Positions 35,101-47,499 are shown, counted from the first letter of the stretch. The stretch is 64,000 bases of DNA from Diphasiastrum complanatum (GCA_029204225.1 MU831942.1:1-64000), one strand, 5' to 3'. Numbers and translations: made by a program. Notes: generated by a model not told the origin, from the letters alone.

Positions 35101-35925
35101 ACTATCTATCCACCAGACTTCTTCATTCTTAAAAGGAAAAGATGAAAAAATAGAAATCATTAATGAATCCTCTCTTTCACTCTCAACACCCTCACACTCA
35201 TCCTCATTAGTAAGGTTAGCTTGCTTAGATTGGTTCTTCTTCTTGAAACAGTTTGATGCATAGTGTCCTTTCTTGCCATAGGTCACTGATGAAGAGTGCT
35301 TTGTCATCTCCACCATCTTTCAATGAAAGTCTGTTGATCCTCAACTTCTTGTTCTCTTGCCTATTTTTTTCAACAATGAGAACACCTTGCAATGTCTCCA
35401 AGGATGGAAGGTCCTCCCTGATAGCATAAGTCTGCACAATATTGTCATACTCATCTCTAAGTTCATTTAGGACTACTTGAACTAGTTCAGTGTTCTTAAG
35501 AGCATCTCCAATACCAGCTAATTCTTGATGAAGACCCTAACTCTCATGACATATAATAAAGCACTCTCATCTACTCTCTGATAGCTTAGAGATATTTGGT
35601 TTCTAAGTGTAGTAAATCTAGAAGTATTCTTGATTTCATAGATCATTTTTAGAGTATTCCAAGATTCCTTAACAGTGGTGCATATACTGATCTCTCTTAA
35701 CACTTCATTGATTACATTCATTTTAATGAAATGAAGGGCAATTCTGGTTCTTTTGTGAAATGCTGCAGCTTCATTAGGTGCAGCAGGTTCTTCTTCAGCT
35801 CCACTCACAATATCCATTACATCTTGTAGAATCAGTAATGACTCGATTCTGATCTTCCACATTGCATAATTGGAAGATGTTAATCTCTCACTGTGCTCCA
35901 AGAAATGTGAACCAAATGAAGACAT
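32176..35925 (-). pseudogene. Element 2 gag-pol, broken
   Basis: The ATG at 35925 starts a UBN2-type Gag (N-Y-A-M-W-K-I-R-I-E-S-L-L). Frame breaks occur near 35517, 35437, 35050, 34200, 33640, 33397, 32940 and 32700. Recognisable parts, in order: a zinc-knuckle remnant (Y-G-K-K-G-H) lacking its first two Cys near 35280; protease D-S-G-A near 35100; integrase with S-D-V-H, R-S-D-S-G-G-E-Y and Q-N-G-V-A-K-R (catalytic Glu changed to Lys) near 34610-34300; RT first motif Q-L-D-V-S-N-A-F-L at 33390 and an intact Y-V-D-D near 33125; RNase H to the stop at 32176, with S-S-C-E-A-K-Y in place of the usual S-S-T-E-A-E-Y. The order confirms copia. It cannot make a polyprotein. It is related to Element 1 but clearly a different family. 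Confidence 0.9.
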
Positions 35926-36662
35926 CTTCTCTATGAGAAATTCTAGTAATGATAAAAAATGGAGTTGAAAGGATGTCTAGGATCTAACGCAGATGTTGAT
36001 CCAACCTATGAAATCTAGCAACAGGTGTGAATTCTCAACATAGAAAATCAATCTATCTTGAATTTGGATCTTGCTTCAGTCACAAAAAAGAACCACATGC
36101 AAGTAAGAAGTCTATCTCTCCACGAGTTTCAAAGTACTGATAAACTCTCTAGGAACTTACTTTCAACTCAAACAAAGTAATTTGTGTGAAATGAAAAGTC
36201 TAAGACCTCAGAACACTCACTTCTATCCAATTCTACTTGATTGATAGTGAAAATTGATGAAAATGGTGAAAAGAACTTATGTGTGTCACTTTGGCATATC
36301 CCACAAGTTGAGTACTCTCTCAAACTCTCTAATTGCCTAAAACTCTTCTAAAATAAATCAAATTGATTTAGAAACATGAGCAACACATTCTACTCTTCAA
36401 TACCTATCCAACAAACTACAGAACATCAAATTTGGATCAAATTTGGAAAAGTAGCACTCATTTAATGAGGGCTGATTTCACATGTGTGAGCTCTCTATCC
36501 GTACAGGGCTCTGCTAGAGCAAATCAGACTCGTTTTGACCCACTTATGATTCACAAATAGCTTGTCTCTCAACAAGTTTGGATTCCTCTCCCAAATACGA
36601 GTTCCTGCAAGCAAAAGCATTGTTGTTCTGATGTATACACCCTCACCTCTTCAAAGCATGAA
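35926..36662 (-). other. Element 2 leader
   Basis: 0.74-kb untranslated stretch between primer site and gag; no coding frame. Confidence 0.8.
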
Positions 36663-36674
36663 GCTCTGATACCA
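36663..36674 (-). other. Element 2 primer-binding site
   Basis: TGGTATCAGAGC on the minus strand, adjoining the 5' LTR; initiator tRNA-Met type. Confidence 0.93.
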
Positions 36675-37415
36675 TGTGAAGTTTTTAGCACATGTGAACT
36701 TCACCACACATCCTACAGGATCTTACTGAAGTGTTGTGATTGCACAAAATTGATCAGAGAATAGTATACTTGAAAAATCTATGACAAGAGCACAATGGCA
36801 TACATCAAATGAAAAAATCTAACTCCTCACTATGAGAATTGAATGTCAAAAAAAATTCTAAAAGAATTCTAAGTGCTTAGTATGGGGAAAACAACTTGCT
36901 CTCAGGTAGAGAGAAAAAATCAATGATGGAAAACTCGGGTAGAGAGAGAATGAGTCCAAAACACCAAAATCTCATTATTCACAATATGGCAAAACATGCC
37001 AAGCTTTCCCTACATGAGAGAGACTCGAATTCCTATAGTGGAGTTGCATGGAAAGTCCACTTAACTGAACTAATTCACCTACCAGAGATCCACATGTGTA
37101 ATTGCATGCATGGATGTTGCATGTATTGCATGTCAACTCATAAAACTGCCTAGACATGTGTAGATCACAGAAACCACTTTGCATGTTGCATGCACTGATT
37201 GCATGTGGCTTGCATGCATACATTATGACATTGCATGCTATCTAAACTTCTGCATGTCATCAAAATTGTATCTATCTAACTCAAATCCAACCTATACTAG
37301 AAGGTTATGTGCTCAATTCACATACCTTTTATGCACAACATGAAATTTAGTGGCAATAACCATGGACATGTCCCCAAACTCGAGATAGGAAGATAATATT
37401 TTAATAATCTTCACA
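36675..37415 (-). repeat. Element 2 5' LTR
   Basis: 741 bp, partner of 31446-32174, followed by ATTTG. Confidence 0.9.
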
Positions 37416-37420
37416 ATTTG

Positions 37421-37660
37421 TAATGTCCAACTGTCATAGATCCCATCCATAAAGAGTAGCAAGAGAAATGATGACTCGAAGGCTCACCATCTTTGCCATA
37501 GGTGCAAAGGTTTCATCATAGTTAGTACCATGTTCTTGAGCATATCCTTTTGCCACCCTTGGTTTGTCTTCACCTTGAAGATCCATTTGCATCCAATAGC
37601 TTTCTTGTCCTTAGGTAACTCCACCAATCTGCATGTTCCATTCTTCATCAGAGCTTGATG
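37421..37660 (-). pseudogene. Copia-A RT fragment, proximal piece
   Basis: Minus-strand phrases across frames: N-G-T-C-R-L-V-E-L-P-K, A-I-G-C-K-W-I-F-K-V-K, D-E-T-F-A-P-M-A-K-M-V and W-D-L-W-Q-L-D-I. This is the start of copia RT, with frameshifts. The integrase C-terminus that should precede it is missing. Confidence 0.8.
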
Positions 37661-37758
37661 ATTAGATCAAGATTGCACTATTAATAGATTGATCAACTTA
37701 GAGGAATCTTGCATTTAGTACATTCAAATAGCTTCAATTTCATGCTCCCTATGGTTGC

Positions 37759-38452
37759 TCATAATTCAATTAATGCCAAGCTTACAAGCTTTAAAAATAA
37801 CTCATCAAAATTGATCAATATTGTGTTTAGTACATTTGGATTGTTTGAATTTAATCCCCCTATTTGATCACAAAGATCATTGAAGTCGTTAGACTTGTAC
37901 TCACCTCCACCATCTGATCTTAGAACTTTGATCTTCCTACCTGTCTGATTTTCGACCAATGCTTTGAAGCTCTTGAAATTGTCAAATGCATCCGATTTCT
38001 TCTTCAAGAAGTAAATCCACGTTTTACGTGACATATCATCAATAAAGGTCATGAAATAGAAGGCTTTACCTAAGGACATGGTCCTCATAGGCCCGCCTAA
38101 ATCTGTGTAAATCAAATCTAGGATGTTCTTTGCCCTTGCAACACCACCTTCATTGAACTTCTCTCGATGCTGCTTCCCATATACACATGATTTGCACATC
38201 GATTTCAAGTGGTCTTCTATCGTAGGCAATCCTCTCACCATTTCCAATCTCCTCATCAAAATGAGGCTTCCTAAGTTCAAGTGACCAAGCCTCTTATGCC
38301 ACAATTCAGTTTGCGATGGAATGAACGAGACAAGTTCATGTTGCCCCTTGATTGTGGCATTCAATCTGTACAATCTAGTATGGGGTCCTTTATTCCTTTG
38401 GCAATAACTTTGAACTTTTGGTTCACATCCTTCACAAAGCAACGATCATGGG
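37759..38452 (-). pseudogene. Copia-A integrase, truncated
   Basis: The minus strand has the HHCC zinc motif (L-W-H-K-R-L-G-H ... C-K-S-C), then Y-T-D-L-G-G-P with the first Asp and L-R-S-D-G-G-G-E-Y with the second. After N-D-L-C-D-Q-I-G-G the sequence diverges into unrelated residues and stops at 37759, so the catalytic Glu and C-terminal domain are lost by deletion. Integrase would join element cDNA to chromosomal DNA; this copy cannot. In frame order it follows the protease piece at 38457-39032. Confidence 0.88.
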
Positions 38453-38456
38453 AAAA

Positions 38457-39599
38457 TTATACTTTCAACTTTTGATCAGTAATGATTCCAATAGAAAGTA
38501 GATTTTTCTTCAAACCTAGTATGTAAAGTGCCTTCCTGATCATCCTGCTTTTGCCATCATGTACTTGGATTGAAACGGTGCCTATCCCCTTGATCTTGCA
38601 CACATCACCATTTGCTTGTGAAACGGACGGTGCATTATCCAACACTTTCAAGCTACTGAACCAATCCTTGTTACTTGTCATGTGTCTTGTGGCTCCCGAA
38701 TCAATATACCATGCTTGATCATCTTGATTAGATGACAATGCTGATATGAAGATGCTAGAGTCTTCAATCTCATCCTCATCGACAAGGTTACTTGCTTGCT
38801 TTGGTTTCCCTTTGCCTTGTTCCGCCAGGAATTTCCGACATTCACTCTTCCAATGTCCCTTTTTACCGCAATGGAAGCACTTGCCTTTCTTCTTGGTCTT
38901 GCTGCAAGATCCCTCATCCTCCTGAGTCTTGGAAAATTGTTGTTTAGACTTCTTCTTGCCCTTGCCCTTGCCTTGTTTTTGGCATGTTGCAACTGCTTGA
39001 TCGTCAGTATTCTGACGTCTAGCTTTTACCATTTCTCATCGTTGCTCTTCCTGCATCAAGATTCCTATGAGCTTGTCAAAGGTTGGTAATCTTTCTCTTG
39101 ATGCTATTTCGCTCACAAAAATTTGATAGGATTCTGCAATGCCGCACAATGCATTGTGCACCAGCTCCACATCACATATGCGCTCACCAATAGAATGCAG
39201 TTCATCCCTCATTGTCTTGATTCTGGTCATATAAGTCTGAATGTGCCCTCCTTGTTCCATGCGGGCACTATTCAATTTTGACTTCAGAAACATGATTCTA
39301 GACGGATTTGACATCTCGAACTGCTCCTTTAGTACATCTCATGCCTGTCTAGGTGTAACAGCATCACAAATGTGAGTAATGATGTGATCTTTCACTTACA
39401 AGTTAATGAAGGTCAAAGCTTTTTTCATCTTCTTGTCGAACACTTTGATGTCCGCTTTATTTGACAGTCTTCTCTCATCACGTGTGATGACATCCCACAC
39501 GTCTTTCTCTATCTGTATGTTTTTCATTTTGAATTTCCACACTGCATAGTTGGAAATCCCGTCCAATTTGCTACTTGCACTCAAAATGGATTCTCCCAT
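38457..39599 (-). pseudogene. Copia-A gag and protease, broken
   Basis: The ATG at 39599 gives M-G-E-S-I-L-S-A-S-S-K-L-D-G. Gag is cut by stops near 39396 and 39330 and by one near 39034. The basic region has a complete zinc knuckle (C-F-H-C-G-K-K-G-H-W-K-S-E-C) near 38890-38850, and the protease motif Y-I-D-S-G-A-T is near 38700. Gag is a UBN2-type capsid protein that packages element RNA. A plus-strand fragment of the same gag family is at 49,700-50,114. Confidence 0.88.
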
Positions 39600-40543
39600 G
39601 TTTGTTATCGCAAAACTATGAAACTTCTGTCGTAGGCTAAAAGCAATATGTCAAGGCCAGCTATGATGTCAGAAGTAAAAAATAATGACCTGCACTTTTT
39701 TCTCTACCAGGCCGCTAGCCATTTTCCACCAAATTGAAAGCCAAATCGGCGTCGCCTTCCAAAATGCACTCTGTCGTCAGCTCCCAACTATGTGCCCAAT
39801 GGAATGGTGAAATCACTTTTGGTGCACTCCAAATACTTTTTTTGCTACAATCACTTTGTTTTGCTGTATCGTACTTGTAGGTACAGTCCAGGTGCCCTTT
39901 GTTTGGAGTTTGTAGCCCTTCGTTTGGGTCAAAACGGATAAAGGAGGCAAAATTAAGGGTTGTCTCACTTTTTGAACTGATTCTTCAGTTTGAAGAGACT
40001 TCAACCTTCAGTGAATTTGGATCGAACTCAACTTTCAAAGTGAAGATTTTTATTGAAGTTGAATGGCTAAATGCCCTTCAGCCCCTTCTAATGAAGTTTC
40101 TTATGGAAGGAAAGAGATCCAACGATCTTTTCACATCTCACAGTCCCTGTTGCTTGTTGTTTGATCTCTACCGTTGATCAGGATTGACACATTCAACGAC
40201 TATCAATCAAATCGGGCACTAACTCGGAACCCTGCAACCGCTAGCTCACCTCAGAATGCTACAAGTTCAATCGGCCGCGCACAACCTCCCGTGGCTCCTC
40301 CTCCTCTTCTTTCAAAACTTTGGGTATGGCTACCCTCTGAGATCTGATCCAACTCCCTGGCACTTCCATGGCTAGCCATGGCCAGCTCAAATCTGATTGA
40401 GTTGATCAGGGTGCCCTCCTTCCTGCTATTACAACAATATAAATAGTTGAATATAGAGAGAAATCTATGTTTTTGAGCTTCCAGACCCTAGGCCAGGATT
40501 TTTCTCAGAAAACTGATCTTGGCTTCCTGTTCACAATTCTCTG
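39600..40543 (-). other. Copia-A leader, gag-side part
   Basis: Untranslated leader of Copia-A up to the Element 3 insertion. The leader resumes at 46598 after the target duplication. Confidence 0.75.
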
Positions 40544-41529
40544 TGTTGGATTTATTTCCTCTAGTCACCTAAATCCCATATTAATCTGTCTCCATTCATG
40601 CTGCATATTTACTCGCGTTGTCGCACAGTCTGCATATTAACATACAAATTTTCATAGGCGATGAAAAGACAAAAAGCAAAGGCTGACATCACACCCTCTT
40701 CACGCTCACCCCATGCAGCTGCGCTAACAGACTGGACAACGACTGCAGCCACCCACGATCTCCTACAGACAGCACATCCACCCTGGACTTTCTTCATCTG
40801 CACACTTGTAACATTATGTATATATTGAATACCATTTGCGTATTCATTAGTGAGAAAAACAAAGAAGAGAAGCTTATCAGAGATAGACAAAAGTAGATGC
40901 TCTGTGCATTCATTCTTTATTTTGTCAGTAATGAGATTTCATTCCTTTACAGTTTGAATTAGCTTCATAGGGCACGCGGTTTCGTCCGTTATTGTCTTGT
41001 GCTCTACCACATTGTCGACATGTATATTTGATGTACTTAATTTGATAACAGCTTTTTGTTCTACGTTCAGATCTGTGTCGATATTGTTATGCTTATCATT
41101 ATTCATTCTGTTTGACTTTTCTAGTTGCTTAGCACGACTAATATTTAGTCTTGTATTTCGCAAATAATTCGCGACTGATTATCACTTGAGCATAGTCTAG
41201 CTCTTCGCAAATCATTCGCGACACATAATTTGTCTTGCTATTCACAACAAATTATTCTTCTGGTGCTTCATTTATTAATGTTTAGCTACGCAATCAAGAA
41301 CGACCATGATTTCCATCACTAACGTTCTGTTTGTTCTGATAGGCGTAGTCATGCTTACAGAGAGATTCGTATAGCTCGTTCCGCTGCGCACAAATACTTT
41401 CTGTTCGAGTTCGTTTCTCGTTCGTGTTTCGTTTCTCGCTGGTGTTCATCTTACCCCCTTTGAGCTAAATTTTTCATTTATAACATATGACACCTTTTTC
41501 AACTCTCATTCATCTCCCTCTCTCCATCA
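40544..41529 (+). repeat. Element 3 5' LTR
   Basis: 986 bp, TGTTGGATTT start and CCATCA end next to the primer site. It includes TTCGCAAATAATTCGCGA-like inverted motifs near 41156-41225. Confidence 0.92.
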
Positions 41530-41541
41530 TGGTATCAGAGC
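41530..41541 (+). other. Element 3 primer-binding site
   Basis: TGGTATCAGAGC immediately after the LTR. Confidence 0.93.
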
Positions 41542-41649
41542 TATTTTCATAGCTTGATAAGCTTCCACAGTACAAGACTCTACTAGCCAATAGAGTAATT
41601 GTTTTCTTGCTTAGTATTTTCAGCATCAAATTTTCATACTTAAGTCACT

Positions 41650-44600
41650 GATAGTTATTACCATTTGTGAAAATTTAAGATGAAAACTGTACTAATGGCT
41701 AAAGAATTGTATGACGTTGTTACAGGTGCAGAAGGAAAACCCGATGCAGACGACACAGCAATCACCAGATGGAAGGTGAAGGATGGAAAGGCTTTCGTGC
41801 TGATCATCCTCAACATCACGGATACCCAGATCGGCCATGTATCCGAGGCTCAGACATTGAAAGAAGTCTGGGACATCTTGAACACACTATATGAAGTGCG
41901 AGATATAGCTTTCAAGCTACATCTCAAGAAGAAATTCTACTCCCTCAAGATGAAGAATGGTGATTCCCTACAGAATCACATTCATCAATTTAAGAACCTG
42001 CTAAGACAAATGGCCACTGTCGGATCTGTCATTGACGATCAAGACGCAATGATGCAACTGCTTACAAGCTTGCCAATCTCTTACAACAGCTGGGTGATGA
42101 TCATCACGACTCATCTAGAATTGACTCTTTCGAGAGTCATTACTATGTTGTTGCACGAAGACATGAGGAGGAACGAAGCCTCAAGTTCCTCAGCTGATTC
42201 TCACATCTTGTATGCCAACAAGAGCACGACAAAGTAGAAGAAGAAGAAAGTCCCAAAGCAATCGAAGCCAGACCAGAAACCAGCTCAGCACAAGGAACAG
42301 TTGAATCCGCAGACAAAGAAGAAGCTGTTTTGCAGATACTGCAAACGAAACAACCACGAAATACAAGAGTGCCGAATAGTTCAAGCAAAGAACAACAACA
42401 AGGGCAGTCGAATCAAGTGGAAAATGCAGCTGCAGAAGCTCCATAGCCTATTCAAGAAGCGGATCATGATGCCTTGATGACCAGCCATCAAGGAGCATCT
42501 GGCGACAGTTCTTGGTTCCTGGATTCCGCAGCCACTCAGCATATGACTAGTCTCATTGGCTGTTTTGAGTCCTATACACCTTACAATACCCAGAAATATG
42601 TCCACCTTGGTGACAATAACACACAGACTATTAAAGGTGAAGGCACTGTAAGATTAAGCTTTGTCAATGATCAGTATAAGCTACTCTCTAAAGTCCTTTA
42701 TGTACCAAATTTATCTACGAATCTGCTCTTTGTAAGCAGAATCACAAATCTAGGACACAGAGTAGAATTCAAATGTGATCAGTGTAAAGTAGTTGATAGG
42801 ACAAGCAAGATCCTAGCACTCAGAAAGAGACATGGATACTCGTACAAATTGAGTCATTGCTTTTTTGCCTCTAGTCGGGCTCTCAGTACTTCAATTCATT
42901 CAAATAAAGGTTTACTTTGGCATTATAGACTTGGTCATTTAGATCATGCTGCTATACAACGAATGTCTAGACAATCTACTGTTCTCGATCTCGACTATTC
43001 TCGCGAAAGAGTCGAGTTGCCTGTCTGTCAAGACTGTCTAGTTGGTATACAGACTAGGAAACCTTTTAAATCAAGCCATCAACACATTGCTAGAGGATTG
43101 CTAGATGTTGTACATTCAGATATTTGTGGCCCGATGAAAAATCCTTTGTTGAAGGATGCCAAGTATTTTATAACCTTTATTGATAATTTTTCTTGAAGGA
43201 CCATGGTGTATTTTATAAAAAAGAAATCAGAAGCCTTCAACTGCTTCAAAATCTTCAAGGAGCATGTAGAGAAGGAGACTGGAAGGACGATTAAGGCCCT
43301 TAGGTCAGAAACGGTGGATAATATATCTCTATTGATTTTACGGAGTACAATCAAAGCCAAGGCATTGAGCAACAATTCATCACTCCTTACAGTCCTCAGT
43401 CTAATGGCTTAGCCGAGAGGAAGAACCGTACTCTGGTTGAATCTGCCAAATGTATGTTATCGCATACATCGTTGCGTAAGAGATTTTGGGCTACAATTGT
43501 TCCCACTGTAGCTTACGTCCAGAACAGATGTTCGACCAAGGCCCTCTCAGACAAGACACCCCACGAGGTGTGGATAGGCTCTAAGCCTTCTTTGAAGAAC
43601 CTAAGAGTGTTTGGGTGCATTGCCTACGCGCAGATCCCAAAACACATGAGGAAGAAATTGGACTTCCAAGGTCTCAAGACCATCTTGATTGGATATACTT
43701 CATCTAATAATACTTATAAGTTGTATGATCCTGATACCCAGCAAATCTTGTATAGCCGGGATATAATCTTCATCGAGGATCAGTTCGTCGACCTCAAAGG
43801 CAAGGATGTTGCTCAAGAAGAATCACCTGCTGTTGACACGACAGTCCGAGCTTCTGGCTCAGGCGTGTCTATTGTCGACCCATTTTGAGACAACGAATCA
43901 GACAAAGATGTTGCTGCTACCCAGCAGCAAATTCCAGGAGCGGTTCTTATGTCGAATCCTCCCAGAAGATCAAGTTGAGTGCGCACACAGCCCACAAGGT
44001 ATACTCTTGAGTCTGCCTATCTCTTGATACAGGAACCGATGACAGTCGAAGAGGCACTTAGCCAACCAAACTCTGATCTTTGGAGAGAAGCTATGGACAG
44101 AGAGTATTCCTCTTTGATTATGGTCGTTAGTCGAAGCTCCTATTGGTTGCAATATCATTGATTGCAAATGGATCTTTAAGATCAAATACAATGCCAACGG
44201 AGCAATTGACCGAAGGAAGGCAAGACTGGTAGCACGAGGATTCACCTAGATCCCGAATGTCGACTATAGTGAGTCTTTTAGTCCAATCGTCAAACATTCG
44301 TCAATCCAAATGCTCCTGTCTTATGCTGTAGTTGCTGACCTTGAAGTGCATCAACTCGATGTACAATCAGCCTATCTGAATGGAGTGATACAGGAAGATA
44401 TGTACATGATCCAACTCGAAGGATATGTTTTGGAAGGTATGAAAAATCGTGTCTGTAAATTCCATAAAGCACTGTACGGCTTGAAACAATCTGCCAGAGC
44501 TTGATTTTAGAGGATCAACATATTCCTCATCGAACAAGGATTCAAACCAAGCACTGCTAATTGCAACGTCTATTCCAAGTCAGTACAACAATCCTTCATT

Positions 44601-45572
44601 ATCATCACCTTGTACGTGGATGATATGTTGCTCTTCAGCAACAATACCAATATGGTCAAGGATTCGAAGCAGATGTTGTTTTCAGAGTTCGACAGGACTG
44701 ATCTTGACGAATCTCACTTCTGTCTGGAAATTCATATCCATAGAGACAGAGCAAATCAACTGATTTACATCACTCAACAAAGGTATCTTCACAATGTTGT
44801 TAGCAGATACAATTTGATGAACTGTAAATTAGCTTACTCACCAATGGATCCAAGCATGCATCTGTCAAAGGACCAATGTCCCCAGACCAAGCAGGAAGTG
44901 GAGCAAATGAGAGATTACCCTTATCAATCGATACTAGGATCTCTCATGTATGCAATGGTATGTACAAGACCTGATATCTCTTTTGTTGTAAGCTCACTCA
45001 GCCAATACATGGCTAATCCTGGCATTACCCATTGGAAGGCTCTCATACGAGTCATGAGATATATTCGAGCTACCATGGACCAGTGCATCTGCTATGGAGA
45101 TGTCAGCAACGACAATTTCCATCAGCTCAGTGGTTATTCTGATGCAAGATGGGGAGGAGATGTAGACAATTGTAAATCCACATCTAGATTTACATTCATC
45201 TTCAACAACGGTCCTATCTCATGGAACAGTCGTAAGCAAACTTCTATCGCACTTTCTTCTACAGAAGCAGAATACATTGCTGCTTCTCAATCTATCAAGG
45301 AAGCATTTTGGTTGAGAAATTTACTGTTAGATGTTAATCTGAATCAGTATAGCCCTACAATTTTATTTTGTGATAATCAGAGTGCTATTGCCTTATCGGC
45401 CAACCCTAGATTTCACTCTAGGAGTAAGCACATTGGAATCAGATATCACTACATCAGGGGCAAGGTTCTCAACAAGGAAGTAAGCTTAACGTACTGCAGA
45501 ACGCAGGACATGATTGAAAACATATTCAAGAAAGCACTTAGTGTTAATACACATGCACATTGCTTAGTCTGA
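41650..45572 (+). pseudogene. Element 3 gag-pol, broken
   Basis: Gag is readable from 41680 (N-terminal codons before it are damaged) to a TAG at about 42236. It continues in frame to a zinc knuckle C-R-Y-C-K-R-N-N-H-E-I-Q-E-C near 42330. Protease W-F-L-D-S-A-A-T is near 42515. Integrase: HHCC region around 42920-43040, S-D-I-C-G-P near 43120, then a stop at about 43194 and a frameshift near 43300. RT starts near 44040, has stops near 44160-44250 and 44502, and retains Y-V-D-D near 44615. RNase H keeps S-S-T-E-A-E-Y near 45260 and ends at TGA 45570-45572, just before the polypurine tract. Copia order throughout. Not functional, but every domain is present, so the element was complete when inserted. 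Confidence 0.9.
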
Positions 45573-45598
45573 AGACACGGATCCAGATTAAGAGGGGG

Positions 45599-46592
45599 TG
45601 TTGGATTTATTTCCTCTAGTCACCTAAATCCCATTTTAATTTGCCTCCATTCATGTTGCATATTTATTGGCATTGTCGTGCAGTCTGCATATTAACATGC
45701 AAATTCTCACAGGCGATGAAAAGACAAAAAGCAAAGGCTGACATCACACCCTCTTCACGCTCACCCCATGCTGCTGCGCTAACAGACTGGACAACGACTG
45801 CAACCACCCATGATCTCCTACAGACAGCACATCCACCCTGGACTTTCTTCATCTGCACACCTGTAACATTATGTATATATTGAATACCATTTGCGTATTC
45901 ATTAGTGAGAGAAAACGAAGAAGAGAAGCTTATCAGAGATAGACAAAAGTAGATGCTCTGTGCATTGATTCTTTATTTTGTTAGTAATAAGTTTTCATTC
46001 CTTTACAGTTTGAATTAGCTTCGTAGAGCATGCAGTTTCGCCCGCTGTTGTCTTGTGCTCTACCACATTGTCGACATGTATATTTGATATACTTAATCTG
46101 ATAACAGCTTTTAGTTCTACGTTCAGATCTGTGTCAATAATGTTATGCTTATCATTATTCATTATATCTGACTTTTTTAGTTGCTCAATTTAGTAATCTG
46201 TTTTTAGCACAACTAATATTTAGTCTCGTCTTTCACAAATAATTCGTGACTGATTATTAGTTGAGCACAGTCTAGCTCTTCGTGACACATAATTTGTCTT
46301 GCTATTTGAGACAAATTATTCTTCTGGCGCTTCATTTATTAATGTTTGGCTACATAATCAAGAATGATCGTGATTTCCATCACTAACGTTCAATTCGTTC
46401 TGATAGGCGTAGTCATGCTTATGGAGAGAGTCGTATAGCTCGTTTCGCTGCACACGAATACTTTCTGTTTGAGTTCGTTTCTCATTCGCGTTTCGTTTCT
46501 CGTTCGTGTTCGTCTTACCCCCTTTGAGCTAAATTTTTTGTTTATAACATACGACACCTTTCTCACCTCTTGTTCATCTCCCTCCTCCATCA
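45599..46592 (+). repeat. Element 3 3' LTR
   Basis: 994 bp, preceded by AGATTAAGAGGGGG. It differs from the 5' LTR by multiple substitutions and an insertion near 46195. Confidence 0.92.
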
Positions 46593-46597
46593 CTTTG

Positions 46598-46941
46598 ATA
46601 GGCCAATCCTCTTCCTTTGAGGTCGCTCTACTACTAGGAGTGTGATGCTTCAAATCATTCTCAAAACGGTGTCCATTTGAATGCACACCGACTACAAACG
46701 CCAATTAGCCTTCTTTCGGAATTTTAAAATTATGTTTTGCTAAGGTTCTGATTCAGCTGACAGCTCTTGTCTCTGAATCCTCACACAGTCTCAAGCTCAA
46801 CAGGCTTCTATGTGCTAGACTCTATGCACCAGTGCTTCACTTTCCATCTACAACCTGCCATAGACCTCAAATTCTCAAAAGACTGTACTTCTCCCGAAGC
46901 TCTCTTCAACGGCGACACTGTACATGTACACTCCCTGTATG
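46598..46941 (-). other. Copia-A leader, primer-side part
   Basis: Continuation of the Copia-A leader interrupted by Element 3; runs to the Copia-A primer site. Confidence 0.75.
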
Positions 46942-46953
46942 GCTCTGATACCA
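46942..46953 (-). other. Copia-A primer-binding site
   Basis: TGGTATCAGAGC on the minus strand directly after the 237-bp LTR. Confidence 0.88.
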
Positions 46954-47190
46954 ACTTAGAATTTGCTTCGAACAGGAACACAGATCATGCTACACAGCAA
47001 CACAGACAGAAAACACTCTCCACAGCAAGCTCACATAGCAACTATATTTCTCAAAATGAAATTACAATGTACATATAGTTCTTCACTCAGGAAACCCCTG
47101 CATAACCCAGGTTGTCGTTGGCGAGACGCGTGTCCCGTTGACTTGCCTCGTGGTGAGGCCAACTGATTTTTATCGACTGATAGAACCCAC
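46954..47190 (-). repeat. Copia-A 5' LTR (237 bp)
   Basis: Short LTR next to the primer site, matching the plus-strand copy at 57783-58019 with about 90% identity by eye. The ends are not canonical TG...CA here (sense start GTGGGTT, end CTAAGT), suggesting decay. Confidence 0.75.
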
Positions 47191-47277
47191 GATTAACTTT
47201 AACCATTATGCAAGTGTGTTTTTCAGGTTCTTAACAGGTTGAGAAACATTCTCATGTGAAGTGATCTTAGGTCTACA
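47191..47277 (+). other. Relic of an Element-1-type copia leader
   Basis: The plus strand from about 47195 (TTAACCATTATGCAAG) matches, inverted, Element 1 leader positions about 16987-17064. Copia-A therefore sits inside or against an older copia leader. Confidence 0.75.
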
Positions 47278-47366
47278 GAATTAGTTTTTTTATTGATTTT
47301 TTGGCTTTAGAATCACTAAATCTAAAAGGTGTTTAAGCTAATGCGTGTAATTTTTGACTTTTGTAG

Positions 47367-47495
47367 AGAGGATTCACATCAAGCGCACCAAGCAAAGAGG
47401 CTGAGGATGAAAACCTTCCATTGGATCAAGGGGAGGAGGAGGAAGATGAAGATGAAGATGCAAATTCCATTGAAGATAATAAAGTATCTATTTAG
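47367..47495 (+). CDS. Possible last exon of an unidentified gene (acidic tail)
   Basis: A pyrimidine-rich stretch ending TTGTAG precedes 42 codons beginning R-G-F-T-S-S-A-P and continuing into a Glu/Asp-rich run (E-E-E-E-D-E-D-E-D), ending at TAG 47493-47495. The downstream sequence resembles a 3' UTR. Acidic C-terminal tails occur in some plant hAT-type transposases, but no diagnostic dimerisation motif is visible here, so that link is only a suggestion. No upstream exon could be found because the sequence to the left is copia leader. Confidence 0.25.
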   Translation, partial: RGFTSSAPSKEAEDENLPLDQGEEEEDEDEDANSIEDNKVSI

Positions 47496-47499
47496 TTTA

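Larger units (their letters stand above)
31446..37415 (-). mobile_element. Element 2: complete but decayed copia element, nested in Copia-A
   Basis: Direct LTRs 31446-32174 (729 bp) and 36675-37415 (741 bp), a primer site at 36663-36674, and target duplication ATTTG at 31441-31445 and 37416-37420. The LTRs differ at a number of positions, including an extra short duplication in the 5' LTR near 36855. The coding region is broken several times. It is therefore clearly older than Element 1. The insertion point is inside the RT of Copia-A. Confidence 0.95.
40544..46592 (+). mobile_element. Element 3: full-length copia element nested in the Copia-A leader
   Basis: Plus-strand element with long direct LTRs (986 and 994 bp), TGTTGG...CCATCA ends, primer site at 41530-41541, a G-rich polypurine tract at 45591-45598, and target duplication CTCTG (40539-40543) versus CTTTG (46593-46597), one base changed. 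The coding region has several stops and frameshifts. The same LTR family forms Element 5 at 60,414-62,983. Confidence 0.93.
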
